From: Phylloscopus collybita
Lineage: Eukaryota > Chordata > Aves > Passeriformes > Phylloscopidae
Assembly (NCBI GenBank): GCA_027886175.1
Contig: JAJNNQ010000026.1
Coordinates: 14,565,501 to 14,629,500 of the forward strand
Reading direction: 5' to 3'
DNA length: 64,000 bases
A program made the translations under genes and the position numbers. A model generated the notes under the pieces. That model was not told where the DNA came from, did not search any database, and worked only from the letters and a program-made list of their open reading frames with translations. Shown here in pieces: positions 37,331 through 49,340 of this stretch (positions are counted from its first letter, which is position 1; each line of letters starts with the position of its first letter).

Positions 37331-40300
37331 GCAAATGTTGTGCCATATATAAACAAGACATAGGTTTGTAGAATAGTCTGCTTTTTAAAATTTAGTTTGT
37401 CTAGAACAATTTACTGAGACCAGTTACTTACCTATGAAGGTGGTGACTCTCAGCCTAATTGGCTGACTTCATAAAGTCTCAGGAAGTTTCTGATTGAAGC
37501 TGGGATATTCCCAGTATTCCAAGCCTGTCTTTCATGGATGGTTATTTAATGACATTGGTTAGTTCTAGTTTTGCTTCCATTATGAAGATCATTTAAATGG
37601 CATTTGCATTGAAAAGAAAATGGCTAGAACATTTAATGATAATCAGAGTGAAGATTACAATATGTTCTTTGAATAACTCATGAAGAACATTTAATGAATC
37701 TGATTATCTACTTGGAATTTATGCAAGAAGTGCTGATAGTGATTTGTTCACAGTGTCTACTCTTATTTATATAAGAAACAGCTTGACTGTAGAGGGGCAT
37801 TTCACTAGAACCTCTATAATTACTGAGATCTCAGGTAGCTGGCAGCAGGTCTTGCACAAATATATTCAAAGGGTATACCTGGCCATAAGGCTGAGATGTA
37901 ATGGATGGCAGAAAATTTAATACTATCAGTGTGATTGAGATTGTATGTAGAATTTGAATAAACTCAAATCCACCCCTGAAAACAGGAAAAAAAAAAAGAA
38001 TAAAAGCAACAGTATTTGTAATGTGGATTTTTTCATAAGCTTCCACAACTATCTTTGAGGAAAAATTAAAGACATTGTGGATCATACCATGTCTGAACTT
38101 GGTACCCTCCCTATCTAATTCATACCTTTGGTATATTGAGCAAATTGTATTGTACAGTGACGTTTGTTTTTTGTCCTATTATAAGTTCAGCAGATTTTAG
38201 AATTATATGTTTGTAGTTAATTTTTCTAGCCTTAAAATATTTTGTGATACAGTACAGCTCTGTATCATGGATATAATGGATATATGGATATAATGGAACT
38301 TCCCTAGAGGTTAACTGTAGCTACTTATATGCAGATAGTGCATTTGATAAAATAATGCTATGACAATCTTGTGTGCTGCTGTAATTCAGTTTATTAAAAG
38401 TCTCAGCTATAAGTCTGTATGTAATCTTATATATTTAAGCAGAAAGTTTATTCTGTGAAAACTGCAAATATTACAAGACAATTTAATATTCTCATGAAAG
38501 GAATGGCTAAATTTAATCCATTCAAAACAATTAGGGGGTGCTGAAGCAGGGAGTTGTGAAAGAGTGCACCCTCTGTAAGTCCTCTTGAATCCAGAAACTT
38601 CTCTGATCACCAGAGTCCTTCTCTGCTGGAACGAATTCCACAGTACTGTGGTCCCCACACCTTCTGGTGAGAAAAAGAGACCTAAGAGGCTGCCTTTTTT
38701 TGTTTCCTCCCCAGTTACTTCTCTGTCCTTGTATATGGTCCAGGACAACTCCTAACTCTTTAAAATCTCATGTTTTAATTTATTCAATATCAATGACTCT
38801 CTTACTCCTGTAAATCAGTTCTGTAATACTGTAGTTCTAGGGCAGAAGTCATAAAAATCAGACCTTTTGAAAGTATTATGAGCAAATAAGTTCACTGGAA
38901 TAGAATTGAATGTCATTGCTTCCACCTGAAAAATCGACTGCCTTCTCCAAGCATCTGGAAAATTTCCTGCAAGATGATAGAAGTTCTTTTTAAGTTGAAG
39001 TATCTGACAATTAGGCCATGCAAACTTTGTAGTAGCCCAAACAATTAATAATTGACATATTAAAGCAGTGCCAAGATGTGTGCAAAATAATGACTTCATA
39101 ACATCTATGCATATGACGGACATAAAAAGTGGTGTAAAAAGGTGAATTATAGAATATAAATTGATTAATGAGTATTTTTATGTTATGGTATATATAAATA
39201 TACTATTTTCTTACATTTCCACTACATGTAAGTTTATTAGCTCCTTTCTATCTAAACATTTTCACACAAATTCAATGTTCCAAAATGTTCTAACAATTAA
39301 AATTGTGTGATTAGGTGTGCATGTACTGAAGGCTGTATAATGAGGGATACTCTCGAGACTTTATTGATACTTTCACTGAGGAATGAAATGATTGATTGTG
39401 ATGTCAACAAGGCCATCACTGAACATGGATGAAAAATGACCAGAATGATGCTTGATGCTTTTCCTGCTTTTCCCATTGTTTCCCTAAGAAATCAGCACTC
39501 ATTAATATGGTTTAGGTAACACTTAATCTCAGCTCTTAAGGTATTAATCAAAAAGGAATGTACAAATAAAGGTGTATTGCAATTAAGGGACTAGAACTAA
39601 TGGATTTAACAATGAGTTCAGACATCTATTTTTTGTTCATGATAGAAAAAAAAATTTGAACACATATGCTGTGATTTCAGTCCATGAAGTAGAAAGGTGC
39701 AGATCTTTCAAACCATATACCACTGGATCAATATTTGTCTGACAAGAGAAACACACTTGATATATTATTGATTTGGAAAATAACCCGATGTTGGAAATTC
39801 CTGACCACCCTATGAGGTAGCCATGTCAACCCACAGTGACAGGTCTCTCATTCTTCATCATGCTTTCCATTTCAGCTGTAGAATTTGTTAATTAGTGAGA
39901 CCCTGCTTCTAATCCAAAGTGAAGTAAGTGGAGGGAGAGCAAGATTCTTAGTACTTTTCCAAGTTAAACTATGGGCTGTTGAGTAAATATTTAGCATAAG
40001 ATAAATGCAGTAAAAGTGTTAGGCAGAATTCTTCAGTCAGACTTCTCATGCACTACAGACAGCAAGCCTTTAGGAAGAATGAAATTATCCAACAGTCAGG
40101 AAAGCAAGAGAGGAAAGAAGCAGAGTGGTATAGTATTTTCCCCCACAAAAGAACAGTGCTTAGGTTGGCCTGGACTCTTGCCCTTGTTGTGCCATTTGTT
40201 GTCCTTCACTGGCCTTAGTCCTTACAACCTCAGAGCTGGCTTGCTACTTTTTGGAGTTACAACTGGAAACTTACAATAATAAATATTGACCTTTTCTATC

Positions 40301-41923
40301 AATGGCTACATTTCCAAATAATTTCAAGATGCAATTGAAAGTATGCTCATACTATAAAGTTTTCAAATACTGATTTAAAGATTCAGTAATAGATATGTTA
40401 CCATGTTTTTCAAGAAGTATCAATAATTAATTTACTTTGCAATGTTTTTTTTAAAGCACTGTGCCTAAGGTTTCCTCCTTCTAAGTTAAGTCATTGTACT
40501 GTGTTTTCCTTCTACAGTTTGAAGTGTTTTTTTTCTGCTTATGTTCGAAATCCTGTCACTGCTTCAATTTCTTGTACAAAATGAATTTACTGAGCTCCTT
40601 AAATTGCTTATTCTCTGAACCTACTTCCAGTTCTCAATATTCATTTTTATAGTAAATAAATAAGAACTAGGCAGACTGCAATCTAGCAATATTGGGTATC
40701 TTTGGGTTGGAAGGTAATGTAGTTGCTTGAAGTTCAACAAGGTTGTAAAATACTATTACTTTCCTTCTACAGCATTGTATGAGCAGCCTTTTATAGTTCT
40801 TACTTCTCTCTTATGTAGAGAGAAGTAAGAACTATAAAATCCTCAGCAAGACAAAGCATCTTTTCTCATTTGAACCCACAGAAAAATGTAAATCAATTGT
40901 CTTTTCCCCTCCAGTACTAAGATAACATTTACAATATATCCCAGGTATAAGAAGGGATGGAATATTTTTCTGTTAGATTTGGCTAAGCATAGTGCAAGAA
41001 TATGATTTAAAAAATGAATGTCTTTGAACATTATCTTCTGGGTTGCTTTCCTAAAATCTTACAAGTGCTCAGAACATGGGATATCTGCTCTTTATACCAT
41101 TTTAATCGTTTTTAAAGCCTAAAGATGAAAAATAAATTACCCAAATATATATACAGAAAAACAAAATGAAACATATTGTCTAAGAGATTTGATAGTCTTT
41201 TAAGTATCTGAGTGCAATACATATGCGCTCACCATAATTAGAAACTTTATTAGGCACCAACATCTAGGTGTTGAATTTACATGAATAGCTGTGATCTGCC
41301 TCTGAGCATTCTGCACCACTTTTGATATATGCAATTTCAAAACACCTGAGAATATTTTGTTTTCAATAGGGTTTTTTTTGTATCATAAAAAATATGCATT
41401 AATTACATTAAGATTTTAAAAGACAATGCCAGACAATATATAAAAGAAGGTTGTGAGAAAATGAAAAGTATGTATAGCAGCAATGTATAATCAATAGTAT
41501 GTTATTAAAAGATAATGAAAAGCTAAGAAACTTAGATATTATGATAATTAATAATAACACATTGTATTGATAGTCACTGAAAAAGAGACTATTCAGAAAA
41601 TAAAAACATTATTTCTAGGGAATATCCCCTCTAAATTATATCTCTCAATTCAGGTTTGTACTATGTGAAACCTAATTACCTTGTCCATTTGCCAACATAC
41701 TCATCAATTATCAATCTTGCTCATAAATGCCAGCCTTATTCCTTTCTTTGTGGTGAAATTAAATAAAGGACTCAAAGTACTTGACTCCTGCAAATAAAGG
41801 ACATTATAAGTATAAATAATCTAATAGCACATTTATAATTTAGTTATTTTCAATGAGAAATCCCTCAGATATTATGTGCAGGTAACTATGATGATCTTGC
41901 ATCCAAGATTAAACTTCCTAAAG
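37331..41923. other. AT-rich non-coding DNA, no gene found
   Basis: No gene or transposon recognised. A 12-bp word GGATATAATGGA is repeated at 38269-38280 and 38286-38297. The hairpin at 40789-40839 is listed separately. Confidence 0.6.
40789..40839. repeat. Hairpin, 22-bp perfect arms, 7-base loop
   Basis: Left arm 40789-40810 (TTTTATAGTTCTTACTTC...) and right arm 40818-40839 (...GAAGTAAGAACTATAAAA) are exact reverse complements around TTATGTA. It is the longest perfect fold-back in the window. With no mismatch it is either recent, or kept identical by gene conversion between arms or by function. Confidence 0.98.
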
Positions 41924-41948
41924 TGTGGTAACCCCTGAGGTTACCACA
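41924..41948. repeat. 25-bp palindrome at the LTR 5' terminus
   Basis: TGTGGTAACC and GGTTACCACA are perfect 10-bp arms around CCTGA. The right arm resembles the proposed 3' end of the same LTR (TACCACA at 42678-42684), so the LTR start seems to carry a fold-back copy of its own terminus. Confidence 0.9.
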
Positions 41949-42113
41949 GGAGAGCTTGCCCTCCCATGGAGAGAGCATAGCATAGAAGATGTATTTGCAA
42001 TGGCAAAGCTCGCCACAGGGAAATCTACTGGGGAGACTGTTTCTCAGGTCAGGGAGAGTAAAATATTTCACCTGCATTAGTTGTTTCCCCACTTCCTAGC
42101 TTCCCCCTTCCCT

Positions 42114-42239
42114 GATGGTCCATTTTGGATCCTCTCTCTGATTGGTCCATTTTGGATCCTCTCCCCGATTGGTTGTTTTCTCAATCCTCCCTGTGATTGG
42201 TCCAAGTTGCTAGCTCCGCCTATCCCAAACCCTATATAA
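42114..42239 (+). promoter_or_regulatory. LTR promoter: tandem ATTGG units and TATA box
   Basis: About 3.3 units of 26-28 bp start at 42114, 42140, 42167 and 42195. Exact GATTGG occurs in three of them (ATTGG at 42141, 42168 and 42196), and GGATCCTC-like segments recur. CTATATAAT follows at 42232-42240. The array resembles an enhancer repeat of a retroviral U3. Inverted CCAAT boxes would bind NF-Y. Function is inferred. Confidence 0.7.
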
Positions 42240-42360
42240 TCCTACACCCTGAGCTCCTAAGGGCCTTCAGTTGCTGGTTCCTGCCTAGTAAGGGGTTTGT
42301 CAGACTGGACACCTGCCTCTTGCTTCTGTTTCTGCATCGCCTGGAGGCACTGCTGGATCT

Positions 42361-42437
42361 AGCTGCTGCCAGCAGCCTTCACAAAAGAGCTAAAACTGCC
42401 AGAGCTAGCTGCTGGGAGCAGCCTTCACAAAAGAGCT
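42361..42437 (+). repeat. Direct repeat of 31 bp inside the LTR
   Basis: Copies at 42361-42391 and 42407-42437, 46 bp apart, share AGCTGCTG and CAGCCTTCACAAAAGAGCT with only two central differences. They lie downstream of the TATA box, so in the transcribed leader of the LTR. Confidence 0.9.
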
Positions 42438-43360
42438 GATCACAGAAGTGCCTGTGCCCCTTGGAAGCCTGAGGCGCATCCTGGGACGGTCATGGGAAGG
42501 TCATGGCACCGAAGTGGCCACTAGCGAGGCCACTGGCGGTTGGCGGCGCTAAAGTATTATTTGGAGGTTTTGAGTTTGCCTTATTAAGTTCATACAGAAG
42601 CCTTCTTTTAGAAATACCTTCCCTACCTGTCTGGTACCTTTTGTACCTGTCTGATACCTTTCTTTTGTGTTCTGCTATACCACAAGATTATTTTCCTCAA
42701 TCTCTATCAATGAGCATCTTTTAGCATTTGGGGTTTTAATGAATGGTGCTGGAATGTTGCTTGTTTTTGCATCTACTTAGTCAACCTTAAACTTGACTAC
42801 TCTCATGAACTACACGATGAATAAGGTCTATCAAGTAATTTTTGCTAGAGCATAGTCTTGTGACTAATTGAAAAAATAATGGTTTCAGCTGTTAAAACAG
42901 TCCAGCCCCTATTGCTAATATGTAATACTATGATAGTTGGTACTGACATGCAGATCCACTTTTCCTCTACAGAACAATGCAAAGAAAGTCAGTTTTACCT
43001 TCTGGAACTAGAGGCCAGTGAAAGCTGATATTGAAGCCAAAAGACAAAAGAAACAGTTTGGCCCTTCTGTCACCTGTGGCTGGTGTCTTTTCAGTACAAG
43101 TGCCCGGATGCACAGTCCAGCTGGTTACCTGCCGAATTGCCTCTAACATCAGCTTTCAACGTCTCTCATTTTCCAGGAAGGCTTCGTTACAAAGATTACA
43201 AAGATGTATAAAACCACATCACCTTAACACCTTAAGCATTTCAAAGAACTACATCACAGCAGGGGCTCTGACATCAAAGTGACAGCATTTCTGGGGGAAC
43301 AGCGTAAGTTTATTCCTAATATTCTCATCTGTGGAGCCATATCTGTATGTACATTTCTGT

Positions 43361-43362
<2 letters not shown>

Positions 43363-43410
<48 letters not shown>
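43363..43410 (+). repeat. T48 homopolymer with short flanking duplication
   Basis: Forty-eight T in a row. TGTCCTT starts at 43358 on the left and recurs at 43412-43418 on the right, a possible 7-bp target duplication like the clearer case at 16.67 kb. The exact run length may be affected by assembly. Confidence 0.85.
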
Positions 43411-43414
<4 letters not shown>

Positions 43415-43570
43415 CCTTCTCTGCCTTTTTGTTTTAACTATGACTTCCAAGGCTTAGAGATGAAAAGAGAAAGATCAGGGAAATATCTTATTAAATGGTC
43501 TTGTACCATTTAGCAACTTTTCAGGGAATTAAAAATGTGAGGGGAACTCTTCTTTAGTTTTATTAAAGCC

Positions 43571-43610
43571 TCTAGTGCAAAAACTACATTCATGTAGTTT
43601 TTGCACTAGA
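43571..43610. repeat. Hairpin, 18-bp perfect arms, 4-base loop
   Basis: TCTAGTGCAAAAACTACA (43571-43588) and its exact reverse complement (43593-43610) flank TTCA. A loop of four bases with perfect arms gives a near-cruciform sequence. It lies only 160 bp from the T48 tract. Confidence 0.98.
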
Positions 43611-45770
43611 TGTTCTGGTCTGGTCTGAATTCCTCTTCAGATGTTGGTTGTTTCGTTTTTTTTTTTTATAAATGCCCATGTGTTTTTTTTAATGGCTCTG
43701 TGGACCTGAATTATTATATATTTATTATAAATCATAAATTGCTTAAGAAATTATGAATATCTGAATTCTTTCCTGGTCTCACAAGCTGGAAAATGTATAT
43801 AAAATACATCAGGCAATACAAATTCTGTTTTAGGAAGTGAGATTGAGAAGCTACTGCTGCCCAAAGCAAGCAGCTCCTGTGGATGAATGTTTTTTATTGT
43901 GAAAGCTGCAATATTGCCTTATAGGATACTTTGCTCCTGTGTTCAAAATTAGCACTTTTTACTGTATAAACTCTTTTATTTACTTTATTGCTGAGAAGAG
44001 CTTTGTCCAGCAACTCGCATGTTTGTAGCAGATTTGGTTTAAGCCCAAACTTTAATTACAAATTAAGTTGGTATATGCAGAAACTTTCTCCGGGATGTCA
44101 GTTAAAGACAAACCTTTATTATTATCCTATAATGGCCTAAAAATGACTAGTTATAGTCTTAAAACATTCCTGAAATCAATGAAACTTGGTCCTTCTTTCA
44201 CTTAAACTGCTAATTTCCTTTGTTGTGTGTATTTGTTCTAGAACCAATTTTAAGTGTCATTTGGTAGCTTCTGTTTAGCTGTACAATTACATAGTGCCAG
44301 CACATGACAAGCCTGAAATAACTACCTTTTCAGGGTACATGAGAATAATCTATAGCCCAACACCTGATATTATGAGTCAGTTGTGTGACAAAACAGACTC
44401 TTCCTGTGCGAATGTGTTGTGGATCAAACTTTTACAGGTATAAGTGTGGGCCAGTGAATCTAAGTAATTCTGTTTCCCAAGTCTCTGTTTCTGATCCCAC
44501 ACCAAAGCTGCTGTATAGGAGGTTCTCTTCTATATGCATGAAATAAAAGGAGTGTACAGACCCCTCACACCTCTGACCCTCTGTCTCAAAGTGAAGGGAC
44601 TACCAGGCTGCATCTGACAGATTTGTTTCTCTCTTCTGGGTGGTTGAAGTTGGAAAAAGTTGGTAGGAAATTGTAAGAAATGTTCTCTTTGAAAGTAGAA
44701 AGCATGCTAAATACCCGATTAGTGCACATTTTACCATTGTTGTGCTGTTTTCACATTTGATTGTGTCCCTGCACTTATGGTTGCAGCTAAACCACAGAGA
44801 ATAAACCGAGAAATGTCTTGAACAGAGAGTAAATGCCACGAAATCACTTGCAATGCATGATGTGTGCTACTGATCCACGGTGAAGGCTGAAACATGATCT
44901 GAAGGCTGAAACAAATATCACTGATACTGTGCAACTGTGGAGTGGGGTAAGGCAGGCGGGGTTGGGTGGAGGGTGTCAGATGTTGGTGGAGGAAACAGGC
45001 TATACAGAGATTCAGTGAGGCCAAACCATACGTAGTAGAGGAAAGGATTGATTGCCTGCAGGAATATTGCTCTGTTTGACACATAATAAAGCCAAATCTT
45101 GAGTTATTTTCTTTGAAGGAGTAACCTAATAATTTGAAAGTCCAGGTTTGTATGTGTGAATCTCACTGTGTTACATGCGGCACTTAGCCAGGTGTTTTCT
45201 GCCATAGGAGATTGGCCTTAATTCTTAAGGTCAATTAAGGTTTTGATACTTATTTTCTCTGATCTTTCAGGCTTAGCAGAGATTATTGTCATACGCCAGA
45301 ACAGCAACAAAAAAGAAACTTGCCATTGCAGCATGAAATCACATTTTTCAAAAAAACTGTATATGCATAATTTGCAAAAAGGGCTGAGAATGGGCACTGC
45401 CTGAAGTGTGAATAAAAAGTGTTGTTGGCTAATCAGCGGGAGATTTTGCTAAGCTTTGGTTGCTGCATGTCATATTTGGCTTCAAGGAAGAAAAGTATCT
45501 GAGGTTGTCATTTCTGTTTGTTCAGAGTTGCATTTTTTTATGCTTGGTCTTTTCTTCATGTCAAGGCAACAGATATCCTTATATAGCCTTATATTATTCT
45601 CTATTTTCCTTTTTGGAACCTTCTTCTTAAATCACAATATAAAAGAACCCACTTAGTGCCTACCACTATTTCACACTGAATGACAGGAAAATACTCATGG
45701 CTGAATCTCCTACAATAGGAGGCCTTTTGAAATCTAAACCTTTGCATTTTCATTCCAGCCAGAGATGATG

Positions 45771-45788
45771 AAAAAAAAAAAAAAAAAA
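45771..45788 (+). repeat. A18 homopolymer
   Basis: The only A run of 14 or more on the plus strand. No flanking duplication is seen. Confidence 0.95.
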
Positions 45789-46394
45789 GTCTCTCTTAAT
45801 CTGAAGGAAAAAGGACAGGTCCGAGGTTTTCAGAGCACAAATGAGAGAGTACTTTTACAGTGATTCAAAATACTTTGTCCATTGAGGATTTTCAGTTGGC
45901 AAAGCAGAAAGCCAAATTTGGAGTTGTGTACATAACTAGGCAGAATTCATAAGGTGACATTTCAGGGAATGCTGGTAATAATGATATTTGTGAGAGAGAA
46001 AAGAATGGTAAAAAGATTCATCTTGACATCCATTTTAAAGCGTATCATGAGGTGAAGAATACATGGTCACTAGAAAAGACCAAACTAGAAAATGAAAAAA
46101 AAACACCAAACCAACCCAATCCTACAGAATGAATTGTAATATTTGGAGGTTTTATACTAGAACTAGAACTTTGTCCAGTCCTTGATTTTGCTTAAATTAA
46201 AAACTCTTTTTGTTGTTATTTTCAAAATATTTCTACCATGTTTTTTAATATATTTTAGGATACTGTCTTAGAATATTTGAGCGCATACCCTCCTTGAAAT
46301 ACTAATGCCCTTCTTCCAGAATTTCAAAGGCATATTTTTTTAGTTTTTATTGTTTGCAGAGATTGTGCCTAGGCTGAAATTTGTTGTAAGTTCC

Positions 46395-46433
46395 ACCTTC
46401 TGTTCAAGTTTTGTTTCATTTTGAACAGAAGGT
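46395..46433. repeat. Inverted repeat, 13-bp perfect arms, 13-base loop
   Basis: ACCTTCTGTTCAA (46395-46407) and TTGAACAGAAGGT (46421-46433) are exact complements. Outside, GTTGT near 46383 and ACAAC near 46434 extend the pairing after a few unpaired bases, so the fold-back may originally have been longer. Confidence 0.9.
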
Positions 46434-47922
46434 ACAACAATAAGTCAGTGGTTCTGTTGCTAATGATTTCTGGGAGACAGGATATAACTTCAGTAATTTA
46501 AATCTTTTTGATTGTGGAATTAGTAAGAAAAAAGTTAAATGAGATGAAAAATGGTAACATTTATCAAGGGGACACAACTGGATGAAATTAGTAATTATTC
46601 TTTCTAAGATTGCAAAAAATTGCAATCAAGGAAAAAAACCCCAGATTTTACTGGTTTATAACAGTGAATTACCTTAACCAGAGGTGGTTTAGGTATTCTC
46701 CAACTTAGTGTTCCCACTGAAGCACTCGAAATGATGTGCTGTTCATTCACTCTTCCATCCTTTTCCTGCTCTCCTTGCAATGGGATGGAGAGGAGAATTG
46801 AAGGAACAAAAGACCATGGGCTGAGACAAAGCCAATTTACTGGAAACAGCAATGAGAGAGGAAAATGAACAGTAACAGCAACAATATTGATAAAACCGTG
46901 TACAAGAGAGGCAAACAATTTGCAAGTGAATGCTCCCCATGTGCAGCCTGAAAACACGTTTCACTTCCTGCTTCTGGACCAGAAAGGACTCTTTCCCTCA
47001 CCAGCAGCAGTGAGGTCAGGTGGTACAGAATAATGTCTGGGTCCCAGCCATGCTGATACTGATTACTGCAAAAACTAGCCCTGTCTGGTCTGGAAACAAG
47101 ACACATGATAGTTTAATATATGGCAAGTAAATTTCTGTTAGAAGTATTAAAACAGAGGTCATACCCCTTTAAAAAAAGAATGTTTTGAATACATCTAGTT
47201 AGTGTGCACACGTTGAAAGATGGTCAGATGTATTTTAGGTTAGTAGATAATTTTCTTATTAGAAAGATTTACTTCTAAACACATTTACTATAGATAGAAA
47301 CATTTACGAAGCCTTAAAGTCTTGTATTTCTGATGAATCTTATGTTGCTCTTCCAGACCTTGTTGCCCCAGGGTCCCTTTTCCCAGTCAATCCCTTCCTA
47401 GCAAATGAATATATAGAAATCAAAATCAGATAAATAGTAGAAAGCATGGCTCACCCACTGATTTTAATTAGGTGAGTGGCTCTGCTTCTAGAAGTCCTGC
47501 TTATGTCTCCTGGCATCAGCATTTTTCTCTTTTTAATGATAAAAATGATCAAGTACAGAAGAAGGGTCAAAAACTTTCTTCAAGTACAATACAGTCCTAT
47601 TGTACAACCAATATCCATGTCTTGATTCCTTAGATCAAGAGTTTTTGCCTCCTGCCTAATACTGTTCTGTGGCTCTTTGTCATTGTCCCTGGGTAGAACA
47701 ACTTGTCAGTCAGTTGAAAGTGCCCTTTGCATTGGTAATAGTATGCTGATTTATGATTCTTGTAATGTGAGTAGTCACCTTCTAAAAGAAATTTGGACAG
47801 AGTTTTCATTTGAAACTACATCTAGAAGATTTTCTTTTGAACATGCTATGGTTTGAAATCTAATAAGTCAGTGTTTTTGTGAGTTAGGTATAGGTTTACA
47901 TTCTATGTGTGTGTGTTTTGTG

Positions 47923-47963
47923 TTTTTTTTTTTGTTGTTTTTTTTTTTTTTTTTTTTTTTTTT
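47923..47963 (+). repeat. T-rich tract with T26
   Basis: Eleven T, GTTG, then 26 T (47938-47963), preceded by a short TG repeat near 47907-47916. Confidence 0.9.
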
Positions 47964-48899
47964 AATTAAACTAGTTCTTAGTATCACTGGAATGAACAGC
48001 ATGTTAAGAAAATCATGACTATATAGCTGCAACATCTTGTCTCTCTTAATGTATCTTTAGACTTGATTCATAACACAGTTTTTTCCCCAGAGACTCAAAT
48101 GAAAGTTTCATTTTCAGTACAAATGTACCTAACCAATGTTAGGCAGTCATAAGTGGTGTGAATTATATTGATCTTAGATTTATAATCTGCCTGAACCAAA
48201 CCCTGAAAATTGTCTGGCTATTTGTAAAGAATATCTTAGAAACTTTAGAAGACTTATGCAGTCATTAAATTCTCATCATATGCACACATTTAATAGGATT
48301 TTTTTGTTGCTAATCTCAGCTCGGCAGACTTAGTCCTTCCCTTGTTGCCACTATAATTTATATGTAATCATAATTTGACAACCTTAGTCTAAAGCTGCAC
48401 TCTGTCCTCCAAGGAAATTTAATACCTTCTGCTCTGTACACTCATAGCATTTATCACTCTAACAATAGGTGTATATGACCCTGTTCATTTACCCTCCAGT
48501 GTGTGCAAGGAGTTGCTTCAGTTCAACCAGGTTCCCCAACATAATATTTCAGTGACTCTTTTTAGCTGTTGACTTGATACGGGGTGTTGTTGCTCTCTTC
48601 AAAATGAGTTAAATTTTCAAAGAGTTTATTATTTCAGTGGATTTTCTTACCTTGCTTTCTGGTGTTATGCTACCAACCAAAAGTAAAAGATGAGCATATA
48701 CAATTGTCATGTTTTTACAAATATACAAACCTGATTTAAGTGTTTCCTATTTCTTGGGAAGTGCAGCTAAGATTTATCCCCAGGCATGCAGATATTTCTG
48801 ACTAGTAGATGGGTGTTTTGCATTTTTTGCCAGTTTCCACCTCTTCTGTTGATCCACCTGTTCTGTTGAGGTTATTGAGGCTATTATATATTGTCCTGA

Positions 48900-49340
48900 C
48901 TATCAGCCAAATTCCCACCAGGATATTAACACTCTGTGGGGCAGGGATGGAAACAGGATGAAAAATCTCATGGGCTTTCCTACCCTTCAGGCCTGCTGAA
49001 CTGACTCCTCCACTCCCAGCAGAAGCAGCACAAGGGGAATGGGGAGGGCAAGCATTACTGCACGGTAGGCTCTTGCTGCTGCTGCTCCTTGCTTCTCACA
49101 GTTACCCTGCTCCACCATAGACCCACAGTGGGCTGCAGTGAGAATGCCTGAATGCCTGCTTCATTTGGACCCTTTTCTTTTTCCTCCTTTTTCCTCTCTC
49201 TGAGAGAGTTGAGTTTGGTTGAAGGATTTTTCTGCCCTTTCTTAAAAATGCTTTCCCAGAAGTACCAGCTCCTTGGCTGCAGAGCTCAGCTGTGGTGGGT
49301 TACTTAGAGCAAGGCTAGCCAAAGTGTGTCCTTGCAGAGA
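48900..49340. mobile_element. Probable ERV-related interspersed repeat
   Basis: GC-richer segment with blocks I remember from a widespread songbird repeat: GCAGCACAAGGGGAATGGGG, a GCTGCTGCTGCTCCTTGCTT block, CTCCACCATAGACCCACAG, and GGATTTTTCTGCCCTTTCTT followed by AAAAATGC. The recognition is from memory. I believe it belongs to an endogenous retrovirus but cannot assign LTR or internal region, or the orientation. No retroviral motif is readable and the edges are approximate. Confidence 0.5.

Larger units (their letters stand above)
41924..42684 (+). mobile_element. Solo LTR, about 760 bp, with tandem-repeat promoter
   Basis: The proposed ends are TGTGGTA (41924) and TACCACA (to 42684), a 7-bp perfect inverted repeat as expected of LTR termini. 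Inside, in order, are a terminal palindrome (41924-41948), a tandem array of ATTGG-containing units (42114-42203), a TATATAA box (42233-42239), and a GC-richer R/U5-like part. The latter has a 31-bp duplication (42361-42391 and 42407-42437) and a duplicated TACCTGTCTG(G/A)TACCTTT motif (about 42628-42662). No standard AATAAA is evident. No matching target duplication is found (flanks CTAAAG and AGATTA). The family is not identified. No retroviral genes adjoin it. Confidence 0.72.
42685..48899. other. Non-coding DNA, no gene found
   Basis: No gene or classified transposon. It contains the T48 tract, hairpins at 43.57 and 46.40 kb, an A18 run and a T-rich tract at 47.9 kb, all listed separately. 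Frames of about 117 codons on the minus strand near 44.7-45.1 and 46.6-47.0 kb have no family resemblance. Confidence 0.55.

Noticed and set aside
38530..38760. Possible CR1 or LTR fragment
   Set aside because: Composition resembles antisense CR1, but no ordered series of consensus blocks could be followed.
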